From CAYSCZ01 sp051155775 (lineage in GTDB: Bacteria > Bacteroidota > Bacteroidia > Cytophagales > Cyclobacteriaceae), in the NCBI GenBank assembly GCA_051155775.1, contig DAXETV010000029.1, positions 57,804 to 121,803 of the forward strand: a DNA stretch of 64,000 bases, given 5' to 3'. Below the pieces are notes generated by a model. That model saw only the letters and a list, made by a program, of their open reading frames with translations. It did not search any database and had not been told where the DNA came from. The number at the start of each line of letters is the position of its first letter. The first letter of the stretch is position 1. Position numbers and translations under genes: made by a program. Positions 28,841 to 37,931 of the stretch are shown here, piece by piece.

Positions 28841-29341
28841 TTATGCAAATATTTCGTAATTTAAAAAACCTTTTAAATTAAATATCTCTTTGGGATCATT
28901 TATAAAGTCAAAAGCGTTATGTAACACCTTATTTTCTCTCATTTTTTTTATTTCACTATAATTATAAAACCCAAATGACTTAATGATTTGATCTTTTTCT
29001 TTCATTTCAGGGTCATAACCCAGTTTCAATTCACCCCCTATTTCATGCACCCTAAAAAATAATTCCACGGTGTGTAGTGGTTTGTTGAAGTATTCATAAG
29101 TGAACATATACGCTCCTATCTCAACGCTCAAACCAGTTTCTTCTATGAACTCACGCTTCAAATTTTCTTTTACCGGCTGACCATATTCCATGCCACCGCC
29201 AGGAGGAATCCACAACTTACCTTTAGGCCCGAGCCCTGTATGTTCAAGCAATAAAATAGAATCTTCTTTTCTTAAAATCCCACAAACTCGTAATCTAATT
29301 CTTTTTCCGTACGTTTTTTTTATAGTATCAGAGGTTTTCAT
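28841..29341 (-). CDS. Nudix hydrolase
   Basis: A 166-residue single-domain Nudix protein. The box starts GGGMEYGQPVKENLKREF and ends IEETGL. The region before it (LLLEHTGLGPKGKLWIPPGG) and the length are typical of small cytoplasmic nucleotide-cleaning enzymes of the MutT/ADP-ribose pyrophosphatase type. The substrate cannot be told from sequence. It is divergent from the DUF1573 gene with only 23 bp between the two starts. Confidence 0.85.
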   Translation of the reverse strand: MKTSDTIKKTYGKRIRLRVCGILRKEDSILLLEHTGLGPKGKLWIPPGGGMEYGQPVKENLKREFIEETGLSVEIGAYMFTYEYFNKPLHTVELFFRVHEIGGELKLGYDPEMKEKDQIIKSFGFYNYSEIKKMRENKVLHNAFDFINDPKEIFNLKGFLNYEIFA

Positions 29342-29364
29342 AAATTGTAATAAAAATCTAAATC

Positions 29365-29790
29365 ATGAAATTCAAAAATCTTCTTGCAGTAATTATTCTT
29401 TCAATCACAACAAATGTTATTCTGGCTCAGGAAAGCGAATCAACAGATGCAGTTCAGGGTCCATTTATCGAGTTTAAAGAGGAACTCAAAAGTTTTGGGG
29501 AAATTAATCAGGGCGACAAAGTTGAACATACTTTTGCATTTGTGAATGCAGGTAGTGAACCTTTAATTATCTCCAATGTATTGACCACATGTGGATGCAC
29601 TGCTCCATCCTGGCCAAAAGAACCTATCGGCCCTGGTGAAGAAAGTTCAATAGTGGTGCGTTTCAACAGCGCAGGGAAAATGGGAAGACAAAATAAAGTT
29701 ATCACAGTAATCTCCAATGCCAACAACAATCCGGAACGGGTAAAGATTCAGGCTAATGTGCTTCCACCGGAGGAAAGGGTTGGCGGATAG
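29365..29790 (+). CDS. Exported DUF1573 (ASPM/SPD-2-like) protein
   Basis: A 141-residue protein with a signal peptide (about 1-21, ending LAQ) and one DUF1573 immunoglobulin-like domain. The family signature is complete: SFGEINQGDKVEHTFAFVNAG, then LIISNVLTTCGCTAP, then GPGEESSIVVRFNSAGKMG. It is a probable periplasmic protein; Bacteroidota encode many paralogues and no biochemical role is agreed. It converges on the DUF423 gene with 4 bp between stops. Confidence 0.88.
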   Translation: MKFKNLLAVIILSITTNVILAQESESTDAVQGPFIEFKEELKSFGEINQGDKVEHTFAFVNAGSEPLIISNVLTTCGCTAPSWPKEPIGPGEESSIVVRFNSAGKMGRQNKVITVISNANNNPERVKIQANVLPPEERVGG

Positions 29791-29794
29791 TTTT

Positions 29795-30172
29795 TTAAAA
29801 TTTTCTGTATCCATAAAATAGCAACACACACCAGGAAATCATAAGTACTAGTCCTCCGAAGGGTGTGATAATGCCTAATTGTTTTATACCTGTAATACTC
29901 AGGACATAAAGGGATCCTGAAAACAATAATATTCCCAATATCATCAAATAAGCTACCAGTGAAATAAGTCTGTGTGGTGATGATTTCTGTAATATACCAA
30001 GAACCAGAATAGCTATAGCATGGAAAACATGATAAAAGACGCCGGTTTGATAGGTTTCCTTCAATCCTCTTTCAATCAAGATATCTTCCAATGCGTGCGC
30101 ACCAAAGGCACCAATAACAATACTTAAAAAAGAAAAAACACAACCTGTTAAAAATATTATCTTATGGGTCAT
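29795..30172 (-). CDS. DUF423 family small membrane protein
   Basis: A 125-residue protein with four predicted transmembrane helices. The start FLTGCVFSFLSIVIGAFGAHAL and the segment TYQTGVFYHVFHAIAILVLG match DUF423 (YwdK/YgdD family). Function is unknown. Its ATG overlaps the stop of the upstream PLP-homeostasis gene by 4 bp, so translation is probably coupled. Confidence 0.9.
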   Translation of the reverse strand: MTHKIIFLTGCVFSFLSIVIGAFGAHALEDILIERGLKETYQTGVFYHVFHAIAILVLGILQKSSPHRLISLVAYLMILGILLFSGSLYVLSITGIKQLGIITPFGGLVLMISWCVLLFYGYRKF

Positions 30173-30843
30173 TTGTTCCTTGGTCCAAATATAGATGTTC
30201 CTAATCTAAGTATTGTAGCTCCTTCTTCAAGTGCTATTATATAATCATTGCTCATGCCCATAGATAACTGTGAAAAATTATCCAGAAAGTTAAAATCTTT
30301 GGATTTTATTTCATTGAACAGCAACTTCAATGATCTGAATTCATGATGTATTTTATCCTTATTATCAGTGTTAGTTGCCATACCCATCAATCCGCATATA
30401 TTGATGTGCGTGTATTCGCTACTATCAATATTTGTCAAAACCTGCATCACTTCAGAATCTGATAAGCCAAATTTTGTTTCTTCATCCGCTATATGTATCT
30501 GTAGTAAACAATTGATCCTGCGATCGATTTTTTTTCCTTCTTTACTAATAGTGTTCAGCAACCTCAAACTATCAACGCCATGTATCATATGAATGAATGG
30601 TACAATGTGTTTCACCTTGTTTCTTTGAAGATGGCCCACCATATGCCACCTAATATCTTTTGGCAAGGATTCATATTTTGATAGTAATTCCTGAACTTTA
30701 TTTTCTCCAAAGTCTCTATGACCAGCATGGTAAGCTTCCATTATATCTTCTTCACTTTTTTTCTTACTAATTGCCACCAATACATGTTGGTCTTCAAGCT
30801 GATTGCGTACTTTGGATAAATTAGCGGCTATATTTATTATCAT
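30169..30843 (-). CDS. YggS/PLPBP family pyridoxal-phosphate homeostasis protein
   Basis: A 224-residue fold-type III PLP-binding protein. The PLP lysine lies in LVAISKKKSEEDI, followed by HRDFGENKVQELLSKYE, IRWHMVGHLQRNKVK and the C-terminal SMGMSNDYIIALEEGATILR and LGTSIFG, all family hallmarks. The protein buffers free PLP and affects amino-acid metabolism; it has no known catalytic activity. It forms a two-gene unit with the DUF423 gene. Confidence 0.93.
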   Translation of the reverse strand: MIINIAANLSKVRNQLEDQHVLVAISKKKSEEDIMEAYHAGHRDFGENKVQELLSKYESLPKDIRWHMVGHLQRNKVKHIVPFIHMIHGVDSLRLLNTISKEGKKIDRRINCLLQIHIADEETKFGLSDSEVMQVLTNIDSSEYTHINICGLMGMATNTDNKDKIHHEFRSLKLLFNEIKSKDFNFLDNFSQLSMGMSNDYIIALEEGATILRLGTSIFGPRNK

Positions 30844-30945
30844 AAATTGAAAAACTAATAATTAAACTTATGTTTTCATAAAGAAATATTTTTTGTTCAT
30901 TTATCGATTAGCCATAATTTAGACTTAATTTGATAAATTTAGTTA

Positions 30946-32505
30946 ATGGCAATTCTTGGCTCATTATTAAAAAGGGGAATTATACTGAGGGAAAGCCTGG
31001 AACAACAGTTTTCATCAGCTATTGATCTGCAAAAATCCGAACTCAGGAAATTACTAATTTCAGCTAGACATACGAATTTCGGTAAATTCTATGATCTTAA
31101 CTCTGTTTTGTCCGCATTTAAAAATGCTGACAATCAATCATTTTACGAAGAATTCACAAAACGAATTCCGGTCCATGATTATGAAAAAATATACAATGAA
31201 TGGTGGTATAGAACAAAAAAAGGGGCATCCAATGTCTCCTGGCCAGGTAAGGTAAGATACTTTGCCCTTAGTTCGGGTACTTCTGAAAGCTCTTCTAAAT
31301 ATATCCCCATCACCAAGGAGATGATGAAGTCTATAAAGAAGACAAGCATTCGTCAGATTCTATCCTTATCAAAATATAACCTACCTGTCAAACTATTTAC
31401 AAAAGGTATTTTAATGCTTGGTGGCAGCACCAATTTAAGATATAGTGGAAATTATTTCGAGGGTGACTTAAGCGGTATAACTGCAGGACAAATTCCATTT
31501 TGGTTTCAACATTTTTATAAACCCGGTAAAAAGATAGCCAAAACCATCAACTGGAATGATAAGCTTGACGAAATAACCTTAAAAGCCAAAGATTGGGATA
31601 TCGGAATAATCGTCGGTGTACCCGCGTGGTTACAGATACTTTTGGAAAAAATAATAAACCATTATAAGCTTAATAACATCCATGAGATCTGGCCTAACCT
31701 ATCCATTTTTGTACATGGTGGCGTAAGTTTTGAGCCATACAAAAGGAGTTTTGAGTCTCTTCTGGCAAGGCCGCTCATCTACATGGAGACCTATCTGGCT
31801 TCGGAGGGGTTTATTGGTTTTCAATCACTACCCGACCGGAAATCTATGCGATTGGTGCTGAACAATGGTATTTTCTATGAGTTTATACCTTTTAATGAAT
31901 CAAATTTTGATTCAGATGGAAATATCCTTGAAAAACCGGAAACTCTGAAAATAGATGAAGTGAAGCAGGGCGTGGAATATGCAATGTTATTAACGACCAA
32001 TGCAGGTGCCTGGAGGTATTTGATTGGTGATGTGATAAAATTTACCTCCACATCGGAATGTGAAATTGTTATTACTGGCCGGACGAAACACTTTTTAAGC
32101 CTTTGCGGTGAGCATTTGTCGCTTGAAAATATGAATAAAGCAATCGAATTGACCGCTGGTGAATTGGGTATAAGAATTAGGGAATTTACAGTTTTTGGAG
32201 AAAACTATGGTACCTTGTTTGCACACCGTTGGTTTATCGGTACAGATGATCCGATAGATGACCGTCATTTAAAAGATACCCTTGATGAAAATCTAAAAAA
32301 AATCAATGATGATTATCGCGTTGAAAGAGGATCAGCATTAAAGGAGGTCTTTGTACAGTCTTTGCCTAATGATATATTTTACAATTGGTTGAAAATTCAG
32401 GGGAAAGAAGGGGGGCAAAATAAGTTTCCAAGAGTGCTTAAAAAAGAAAAAATTTCCCATTGGAAAAATTACTTACAAGAAAATAACCTAACATCTACCA
32501 AATGA
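30946..32505 (+). CDS. GH3 auxin-responsive promoter family acyl-adenylating enzyme
   Basis: A 519-residue bacterial GH3 protein of the adenylate-forming (ANL) superfamily. The nucleotide-binding motif is YFALSSGTSESSSKYIP. YMETYLASEGFIGFQ and the acyl-acid segment GAWRYLIGDVIKFTS follow, then a small C-terminal lid domain after the GRTKHFLSLCGEHLS hinge. Plant GH3 enzymes conjugate amino acids to acyl acids; bacterial substrates are unknown. It overlaps the LysE gene by 4 bp (ATGA), indicating one operon. Confidence 0.88.
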   Translation: MAILGSLLKRGIILRESLEQQFSSAIDLQKSELRKLLISARHTNFGKFYDLNSVLSAFKNADNQSFYEEFTKRIPVHDYEKIYNEWWYRTKKGASNVSWPGKVRYFALSSGTSESSSKYIPITKEMMKSIKKTSIRQILSLSKYNLPVKLFTKGILMLGGSTNLRYSGNYFEGDLSGITAGQIPFWFQHFYKPGKKIAKTINWNDKLDEITLKAKDWDIGIIVGVPAWLQILLEKIINHYKLNNIHEIWPNLSIFVHGGVSFEPYKRSFESLLARPLIYMETYLASEGFIGFQSLPDRKSMRLVLNNGIFYEFIPFNESNFDSDGNILEKPETLKIDEVKQGVEYAMLLTTNAGAWRYLIGDVIKFTSTSECEIVITGRTKHFLSLCGEHLSLENMNKAIELTAGELGIRIREFTVFGENYGTLFAHRWFIGTDDPIDDRHLKDTLDENLKKINDDYRVERGSALKEVFVQSLPNDIFYNWLKIQGKEGGQNKFPRVLKKEKISHWKNYLQENNLTSTK

Positions 32506-33125
32506 TTGCTATAGGTCATGGCATATTATTTGGATTATTATTTATTTTCTCATTAGGGCCAGCTTTTTTTGCGCTTATCCAAACAAGCTTGCAGAATGGA
32601 TTCAAACCTGCCATGTTTCTGGCGTTAGGCATATCTATCAGTGACATAATGTATGTCTCTATTGCTTTATTAGGCATATCGTCAGTGACTGAAAATGAGC
32701 AGGTAAAAGGTTATATTTCAGCGGTTGGCAGCGTAATTTTAATTATTTACGGCATTTATACCATTTTCAAAAAGGTGACAATTAAAAGAGATGAAATAGC
32801 CAAAGTTGATGAGAATAAGCTGTACAAGTATGTGTTTAAAGGTTTTTTTCTTAATGGGCTAAATCCCTTTATTTTGGTATTTTGGGTGGGTATCATTGGT
32901 ATGATCTCTGTAAATTTTGATTACAGTACGCAAGAAAAACAATACTTTTTTGCAGGCCTTCTGGCTTTGGTTTTAAGTATGGATATACTTAAAGCTTATT
33001 TAGCTACCAGGCTCAAAACCCTTATAAGTGTAAAGCTATTCAGGCGGGTAAATATTATCGTAGGATTGATTTTCTTTGGATTTGGTATCAGACTTTTGGT
33101 ATACTTTCTTAAGAACACCATCTGA
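32502..33125 (+). CDS. LysE/RhtB family exporter
   Basis: A 207-residue inner-membrane protein with about six helices. The N-terminal GLLFIFSLGPAFFALIQTSLQNGFKPAMF and the middle FKGFFLNGLNPFILVFWVG are the LysE family signature. Such proteins export amino acids or similar small molecules. Being translationally coupled to the GH3 enzyme, it may export a GH3 product; this is inference. It converges on hemL with 5 bp between stops. Confidence 0.85.
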   Translation: MIAIGHGILFGLLFIFSLGPAFFALIQTSLQNGFKPAMFLALGISISDIMYVSIALLGISSVTENEQVKGYISAVGSVILIIYGIYTIFKKVTIKRDEIAKVDENKLYKYVFKGFFLNGLNPFILVFWVGIIGMISVNFDYSTQEKQYFFAGLLALVLSMDILKAYLATRLKTLISVKLFRRVNIIVGLIFFGFGIRLLVYFLKNTI

Positions 33126-33130
33126 TTAAA

Positions 33131-34420
33131 CTAACTGATCGCTCTTAGGGCTTTGAAATTCGCCTCTACAATATGTTGTATATCATCATTACTGATGCTT
33201 TCTGAAATAAACAGCGACTCAAATTGTGATGGAGCCAGATAAATCCCTCTATCAAGCATAGCATTAAAGTATTTTCCAAACATTTGAAGGTCAGATGATT
33301 TAGCATCCTGAAAATTTGAAACTATACGGTCCGTAAAAAATAACGTGAGCATAGATCCAACCTGATTTATGGTATAATTCAAGTTCAAGGCTTTTAAGTT
33401 TTCTCTGAATCCATTTGCTATTGCTCTGCAAGAGGATTCTATCTTTACATAAATGGATGGATTCATGTTCAACTCCTTAAGTACAGCTATTCCGGCAGCC
33501 ATGGCGATTGGATTTCCAGAAAGGGTGCCTGCCTGATAAACTGGTCCTGCAGGTGAAACATAATCCATTATTTCAGCCTTGCCTCCGTAAGCACCTACCG
33601 GCATTCCGCCTCCGATTATTTTACCCAAGGCGGTCATATCAGGTATCACGTTATAGATGACCTGTGCACCACCTTTAGACAATCTGAATCCAGTCATCAC
33701 TTCATCGAAGATCAGGACAATTGAATAATGATCGCATAATTGCCTCAATCCTGACAAAAAACCAGGTTTTGGTGGCACACATCCCATATTACCAGCTATG
33801 GGCTCAAGCATAATTGCTGCGATAGATTCCGGATTAGCTTTAACTAAAGCTTCAACACTATCCAAATTATTATATTCAGCCAGGAGGGTATCTTTTGCGG
33901 TCCCTTTTGTTACGCCCGGGCTATCTGGTGTACCCATTGTCACTGCCCCACTGCCGGCGGCTATTAAAAATGAGTCTCCATGTCCGTGGTAGCACCCCTC
34001 AAATTTTATAAATTTATCTCTTCCGGTATATCCCCTTGCCAGCCTTATTGCTGACATTGCTGCCTCGGTACCTGAGTTTACCATCCTTACTTTTTCTATC
34101 GAAGGCACCATATCCACAATCAGTGAAGCAATTTGAACCTCATAAGCACAAGGAGCGCCAAAAGACAAAGAATGCTCTAAGGCTTCATTTACAGCAGCTT
34201 TTACCGGTGCATAATTGTGACCCAGAATCATTGGCCCCCAGGAATTGATTAACTCTATGTATTCATTTCCGTCCTCATCCCAAATCTTCGATTTATCTGC
34301 TTTTTTGATGAATAAAGGATCCCCTCCTACTGCCTTGAAGGCCCTTACCGGTGAGTTTACCCCTCCGGGTATAAAATTTAAAGCTTCTTTGTATAAACCC
34401 TTGCTTTTTTCTTTTTGCAT
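33131..34420 (-). CDS. hemL: Glutamate-1-semialdehyde 2,1-aminomutase
   Basis: A 429-residue class III PLP aminotransferase that makes 5-aminolevulinate in the C5 tetrapyrrole pathway. It shows FIPGGVNSPVRAF, VRMVNSGTEAAMSAIRLARG, the IFDEVMTGFR metal and PLP contact, and the PLP lysine in TALGKIIGGGMPVGAYGG. I prefer the ATG at 34420 over the TTG at 34426; the gene begins 2 bp after the upstream stop. It is the third gene of a guaA / LpoA-like / hemL unit. Confidence 0.94.
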   Translation of the reverse strand: MQKEKSKGLYKEALNFIPGGVNSPVRAFKAVGGDPLFIKKADKSKIWDEDGNEYIELINSWGPMILGHNYAPVKAAVNEALEHSLSFGAPCAYEVQIASLIVDMVPSIEKVRMVNSGTEAAMSAIRLARGYTGRDKFIKFEGCYHGHGDSFLIAAGSGAVTMGTPDSPGVTKGTAKDTLLAEYNNLDSVEALVKANPESIAAIMLEPIAGNMGCVPPKPGFLSGLRQLCDHYSIVLIFDEVMTGFRLSKGGAQVIYNVIPDMTALGKIIGGGMPVGAYGGKAEIMDYVSPAGPVYQAGTLSGNPIAMAAGIAVLKELNMNPSIYVKIESSCRAIANGFRENLKALNLNYTINQVGSMLTLFFTDRIVSNFQDAKSSDLQMFGKYFNAMLDRGIYLAPSQFESLFISESISNDDIQHIVEANFKALRAIS

Positions 34421-34422
34421 TA

Positions 34423-36252
34423 TCAATTGATTTTTATCAATTCCCCATCTTTAAATTCAACGATAGGTATAATTTGATTATCCCTGGCGTTTGAAAAATC
34501 ATATCCCCAGAAAAATTTACCGGGTATGTAATCCTCTCTAAGCTCTAATTGAAAATATTTACCGTATTCATTCAAAAGGTTGCCCATTAAATAAATCAAC
34601 TCATAGCCTATCACTGCCTGAATGGTCGGAGCCATTTGATATTTTTTAATAAAACGGTTTTCAAATTGATTAAAGGCTTCGGTTTCATCATCATAAAACC
34701 GGGGTGCCAGTAATTTTACGCCAAGTCTTTCCAATTGTAAATAGTTTGCATTCTGAAAATTTAACCAATCATCCAAACCAAATATCTGGGTAGAATCGCC
34801 CCTAATCTCAACTGCTGAAATTACATCGGCCACTAATGAAGGATTATCTGAAGCTACAAAAATATGGCCTATGCTATCCTCCTTCATTTCGAGCCTTAAT
34901 TCATAAACCTCTTCCGGTATTTTTGTTCCCTCAGCATATTGGATTTCGACCTTTTCCCCGTCTATTTCTTCATATAATTTCTTACGGGTACGCACAATTT
35001 TTCCGGGCACCTCACGTAAGGAATCCGCTTCTGCTTTAGTTAGAACCACCTCCTCTCGATGTGCTAGAAAATCAATCACCTCAAAATTTTCTTCACCATC
35101 TTCCAGTGGTTCTACTTTCTTGAAAGCAATCAAATCCAGGTCAGTATCTTTAATGTATTTTAAATATGCCCTTGCCAAACTTAGGTCTTTTTCTTCATCA
35201 GTAGTCAGCACAATGAGTGTTCTATTCACAAGATTATCATCCGCATACTCTGCCAGTCTTTTTGCCAGTGTCTCATAAGATGGCATAAACAAAAAAGAAA
35301 AAGGACCTGAGTCAAGTATTTTAGGATTGAATGAAATAGGATTGATCACATTTACTTTCTCTTCAACAGCATAATCCGTTACCCGATCAAATGGGTCGGG
35401 ATATAGTGGACCAACGATCAGGTCTGCGGATGAGAAATTTTCAGTTTCTATAAGTGAAGCAGTAGATTGACCACTGCGCTCTGTATCAAATGGATAAACA
35501 TTAACTTCAATACCCTCATCATTCAAATCGTTAAGTGCCATAGCCATTCCGAAATATAATTGGTTTATAAAATTATTTCGGATAATGGAAGACGTGTTGT
35601 TTAATCCATTAAATAAGAATGGTAGCATTACGGCAATGTTGTATGAATCTTTTTTAATGTTCCTGAAGTCTAACAAGCCAACATCCCTTACATCCAGATC
35701 GTAAGCTTTAATCAAACTATTAACCAGGTCAATTTCTTTATTATTATCATAAAGTTTTCTGGCATAAACCAAAGCAACAGAACGGTCGGAAGGAAATTTA
35801 TTATTGAGTGTTTCGAGTTTCTCTATTTCTAGATTCTCCAAATATTTAATCTTTAATCGTTGAAGGTCTGATTTATATTGTTCGGGTATAGAAGATGAAT
35901 ATCCTAAAGCTTGCTCAAAATTTCCTTCCTTTAAGTAGGAAAGGGATAACCAATATTTTACTTCATTAATGTTTTCCCAGTCAGGGTATTTTTCTATTAT
36001 TTGTTTCCATATATCGCGAGCCGGTTGCGGGGTTCCATTTTTAAACGCTGATAGCCCGAAATAAAATGAGGCATAGCGTTCAAATGGATGATAGGGGGAT
36101 TCTAATATGAGTGGTTTAAATCCGCTCATAGCCACAGCATATTGACCATTCTCAAGATTGGTTTTTGCTTCCAGGTATTTGGTTTGGAAATCCTGCCCGG
36201 ATATTGGATTTACAAAAAAGAGGAGTATTGAAGTAATTATTAATTGTCTCAT
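34423..36252 (-). CDS. Exported TPR plus periplasmic-binding-fold protein (LpoA-like layout)
   Basis: A 609-residue protein with a signal peptide (about 1-19, ending ISGQ). TPR-like helical repeats follow at about 20-175 (YLEAKTNLENGQYAVAM, FYFGLSAFKNG, VKYWLSLSYLKEGNFEQAL). From about 205 there is a type I periplasmic-binding fold (YNIAVMLPFLF, LIVGPLYPDPFDRVTDYAVE, NPISFNP, VIGYELIYLMGNLL). TPR followed by a ligand-binding fold is the architecture of LpoA, the activator of penicillin-binding protein 1A, though there is no lipobox here. A transport-type binding protein is the alternative, but no permease is nearby. The ATG at 36252 overlaps the guaA stop by 4 bp. Confidence 0.72.
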   Translation of the reverse strand: MRQLIITSILLFFVNPISGQDFQTKYLEAKTNLENGQYAVAMSGFKPLILESPYHPFERYASFYFGLSAFKNGTPQPARDIWKQIIEKYPDWENINEVKYWLSLSYLKEGNFEQALGYSSSIPEQYKSDLQRLKIKYLENLEIEKLETLNNKFPSDRSVALVYARKLYDNNKEIDLVNSLIKAYDLDVRDVGLLDFRNIKKDSYNIAVMLPFLFNGLNNTSSIIRNNFINQLYFGMAMALNDLNDEGIEVNVYPFDTERSGQSTASLIETENFSSADLIVGPLYPDPFDRVTDYAVEEKVNVINPISFNPKILDSGPFSFLFMPSYETLAKRLAEYADDNLVNRTLIVLTTDEEKDLSLARAYLKYIKDTDLDLIAFKKVEPLEDGEENFEVIDFLAHREEVVLTKAEADSLREVPGKIVRTRKKLYEEIDGEKVEIQYAEGTKIPEEVYELRLEMKEDSIGHIFVASDNPSLVADVISAVEIRGDSTQIFGLDDWLNFQNANYLQLERLGVKLLAPRFYDDETEAFNQFENRFIKKYQMAPTIQAVIGYELIYLMGNLLNEYGKYFQLELREDYIPGKFFWGYDFSNARDNQIIPIVEFKDGELIKIN

Positions 36253-37775
36253 TCCCATTCTATTGTAGATGGTGGTTTTGAACTAATATCATAAACTACT
36301 CTATTCACGCCCTTCACCTGATTTATGATTTTATTAGAGATATTGCTTAAAAAGTCATAAGGCAGTCGATACCAATCAGCAGTCATTCCGTCAACGCTCG
36401 TAACAGCACGAAGTGCAACAAGGTTTTCGTATGTTCGCTCATCCCCCATAACACCCACCGATTGAAGCGGCGTCAAAACTGCCCCAGCCTGCCAAATCTT
36501 ATCATATAATCCTTCTTTTTTCAAACCTTGTATAAAAATATCATCAACCTCTTGAAGCAGCCTAACTTTATCCTCAGTTACATCACCTAAAATCCTTATG
36601 CCTAAACCAGGTCCGGGAAAAGGATGCCTGCCAATGATGACTGCTTCCAGGCCGAGCGTCCTGCCAACTTTTCTGACCTCATCTTTAAACAGGCTTTTAA
36701 GTGGCTCTATGACCTTCAGCTTCATAATATCGGGAAGGCCACCAACATTATGGTGCGACTTAATGGTTACTGATGGCCCATTAACTGAAACTGATTCGAT
36801 AACATCAGGATAAATAGTACCCTGACCAAGCCATTTGACATTTTCAATCTTTTCTGCTTCCTCCTCAAATACATGGATAAAATTACGTCCTATGATTTTA
36901 CGCTTTTCCTCAGGATCAATGACGCCTCCCAGGTCTTTGTAAAATTTCCTGCTCGCATCTATACCTTTTACATTCAACCCTGCGTGCTTATAAGATTCCA
37001 GCACTTCCTCATATTCATTTTTTCTTAAAAGACCATTATTGACGAAAATGCAATGAAGCCGTACACCTATTGCCTGATGAATCAAAGTGGCAGCTACTGA
37101 AGAATCCACACCACCCGATAACCCCATAACTACCTGATCATCGCCAATTTTTTCTTTAATCTCTTTTATAGCACTTTCAATGTAAGATTCAGGTGTCCAT
37201 TTTTGGTCACATCCGCAAATATCAATCACAAAATTCCTTAATAATTCCTTACCTTTATCCGTGTGGGTAACTTCCGGATGAAATTGCAGACCATATACTT
37301 TCTTTTCAATATTTCGGTAAGCAGCTACTTTCACTGATTCCGTACTGGCAATAACCTCAAAGTTTTCCGGTATTTTAAGTATTGTGTCACCATGTGACAT
37401 CCATACGTGAGATCCGGGATCAACCGCCTTCAACAGATCAGACTGAGAGGTTTCTCCAAGGACTGCCCTTCCATATTCCCTGATTGATGACGCCAAGACC
37501 TCCCCTCCCAATTGTTTAGCGACCATTTGTGCGCCATAGCAAATTCCTAATGATGGAATCTTTCCTAAAAAATTATTTACATCAAGAGATGGGCCCTGGT
37601 CATCACTAACCGATGAAGGACTACCCGATAAGATCAAACCCTTAACATCAGATGTGAGCTCAGGAAGTTGATTAAATGGATAAATCTCACAATAAACCTC
37701 CAATTCCCTTACCCTTCTGGCAATCAACTGAGTATATTGAGAACCAAAATCAAGAATGATAATCTTATCAAGCAT
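36249..37775 (-). CDS. guaA: GMP synthase (glutamine-hydrolysing)
   Basis: A 508-residue enzyme that aminates XMP to GMP. The N-terminal glutamine amidotransferase (about 1-190) has the nucleophile in LGICYGAQMVAKQLGGEV and the HxE pair in LQFHPEVTHT. The ATP pyrophosphatase domain (about 200-390) has the P-loop MGLSGGVDSSVAATLIH and RHPFPGPGLGIRILG. The C-terminal dimerisation domain ends in KPPSTIEWE, as in all GuaA. The gene is coupled to the LpoA-like gene downstream. Confidence 0.97.
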   Translation of the reverse strand: MLDKIIILDFGSQYTQLIARRVRELEVYCEIYPFNQLPELTSDVKGLILSGSPSSVSDDQGPSLDVNNFLGKIPSLGICYGAQMVAKQLGGEVLASSIREYGRAVLGETSQSDLLKAVDPGSHVWMSHGDTILKIPENFEVIASTESVKVAAYRNIEKKVYGLQFHPEVTHTDKGKELLRNFVIDICGCDQKWTPESYIESAIKEIKEKIGDDQVVMGLSGGVDSSVAATLIHQAIGVRLHCIFVNNGLLRKNEYEEVLESYKHAGLNVKGIDASRKFYKDLGGVIDPEEKRKIIGRNFIHVFEEEAEKIENVKWLGQGTIYPDVIESVSVNGPSVTIKSHHNVGGLPDIMKLKVIEPLKSLFKDEVRKVGRTLGLEAVIIGRHPFPGPGLGIRILGDVTEDKVRLLQEVDDIFIQGLKKEGLYDKIWQAGAVLTPLQSVGVMGDERTYENLVALRAVTSVDGMTADWYRLPYDFLSNISNKIINQVKGVNRVVYDISSKPPSTIEWE

Positions 37776-37931
37776 TGGACAAAAATAGTATTTAAAATGA
37801 AAGGCTGTGGCTACAAGATTAAGGTATTATGGTAGATCCATTCAAATCATAAAGTAAATTTTATTTTAACATTTCTTTTAAACTCCACAATTTGAATAAA
37901 TTCAGGTTTTATCATTAGAAGTTATGGATTG

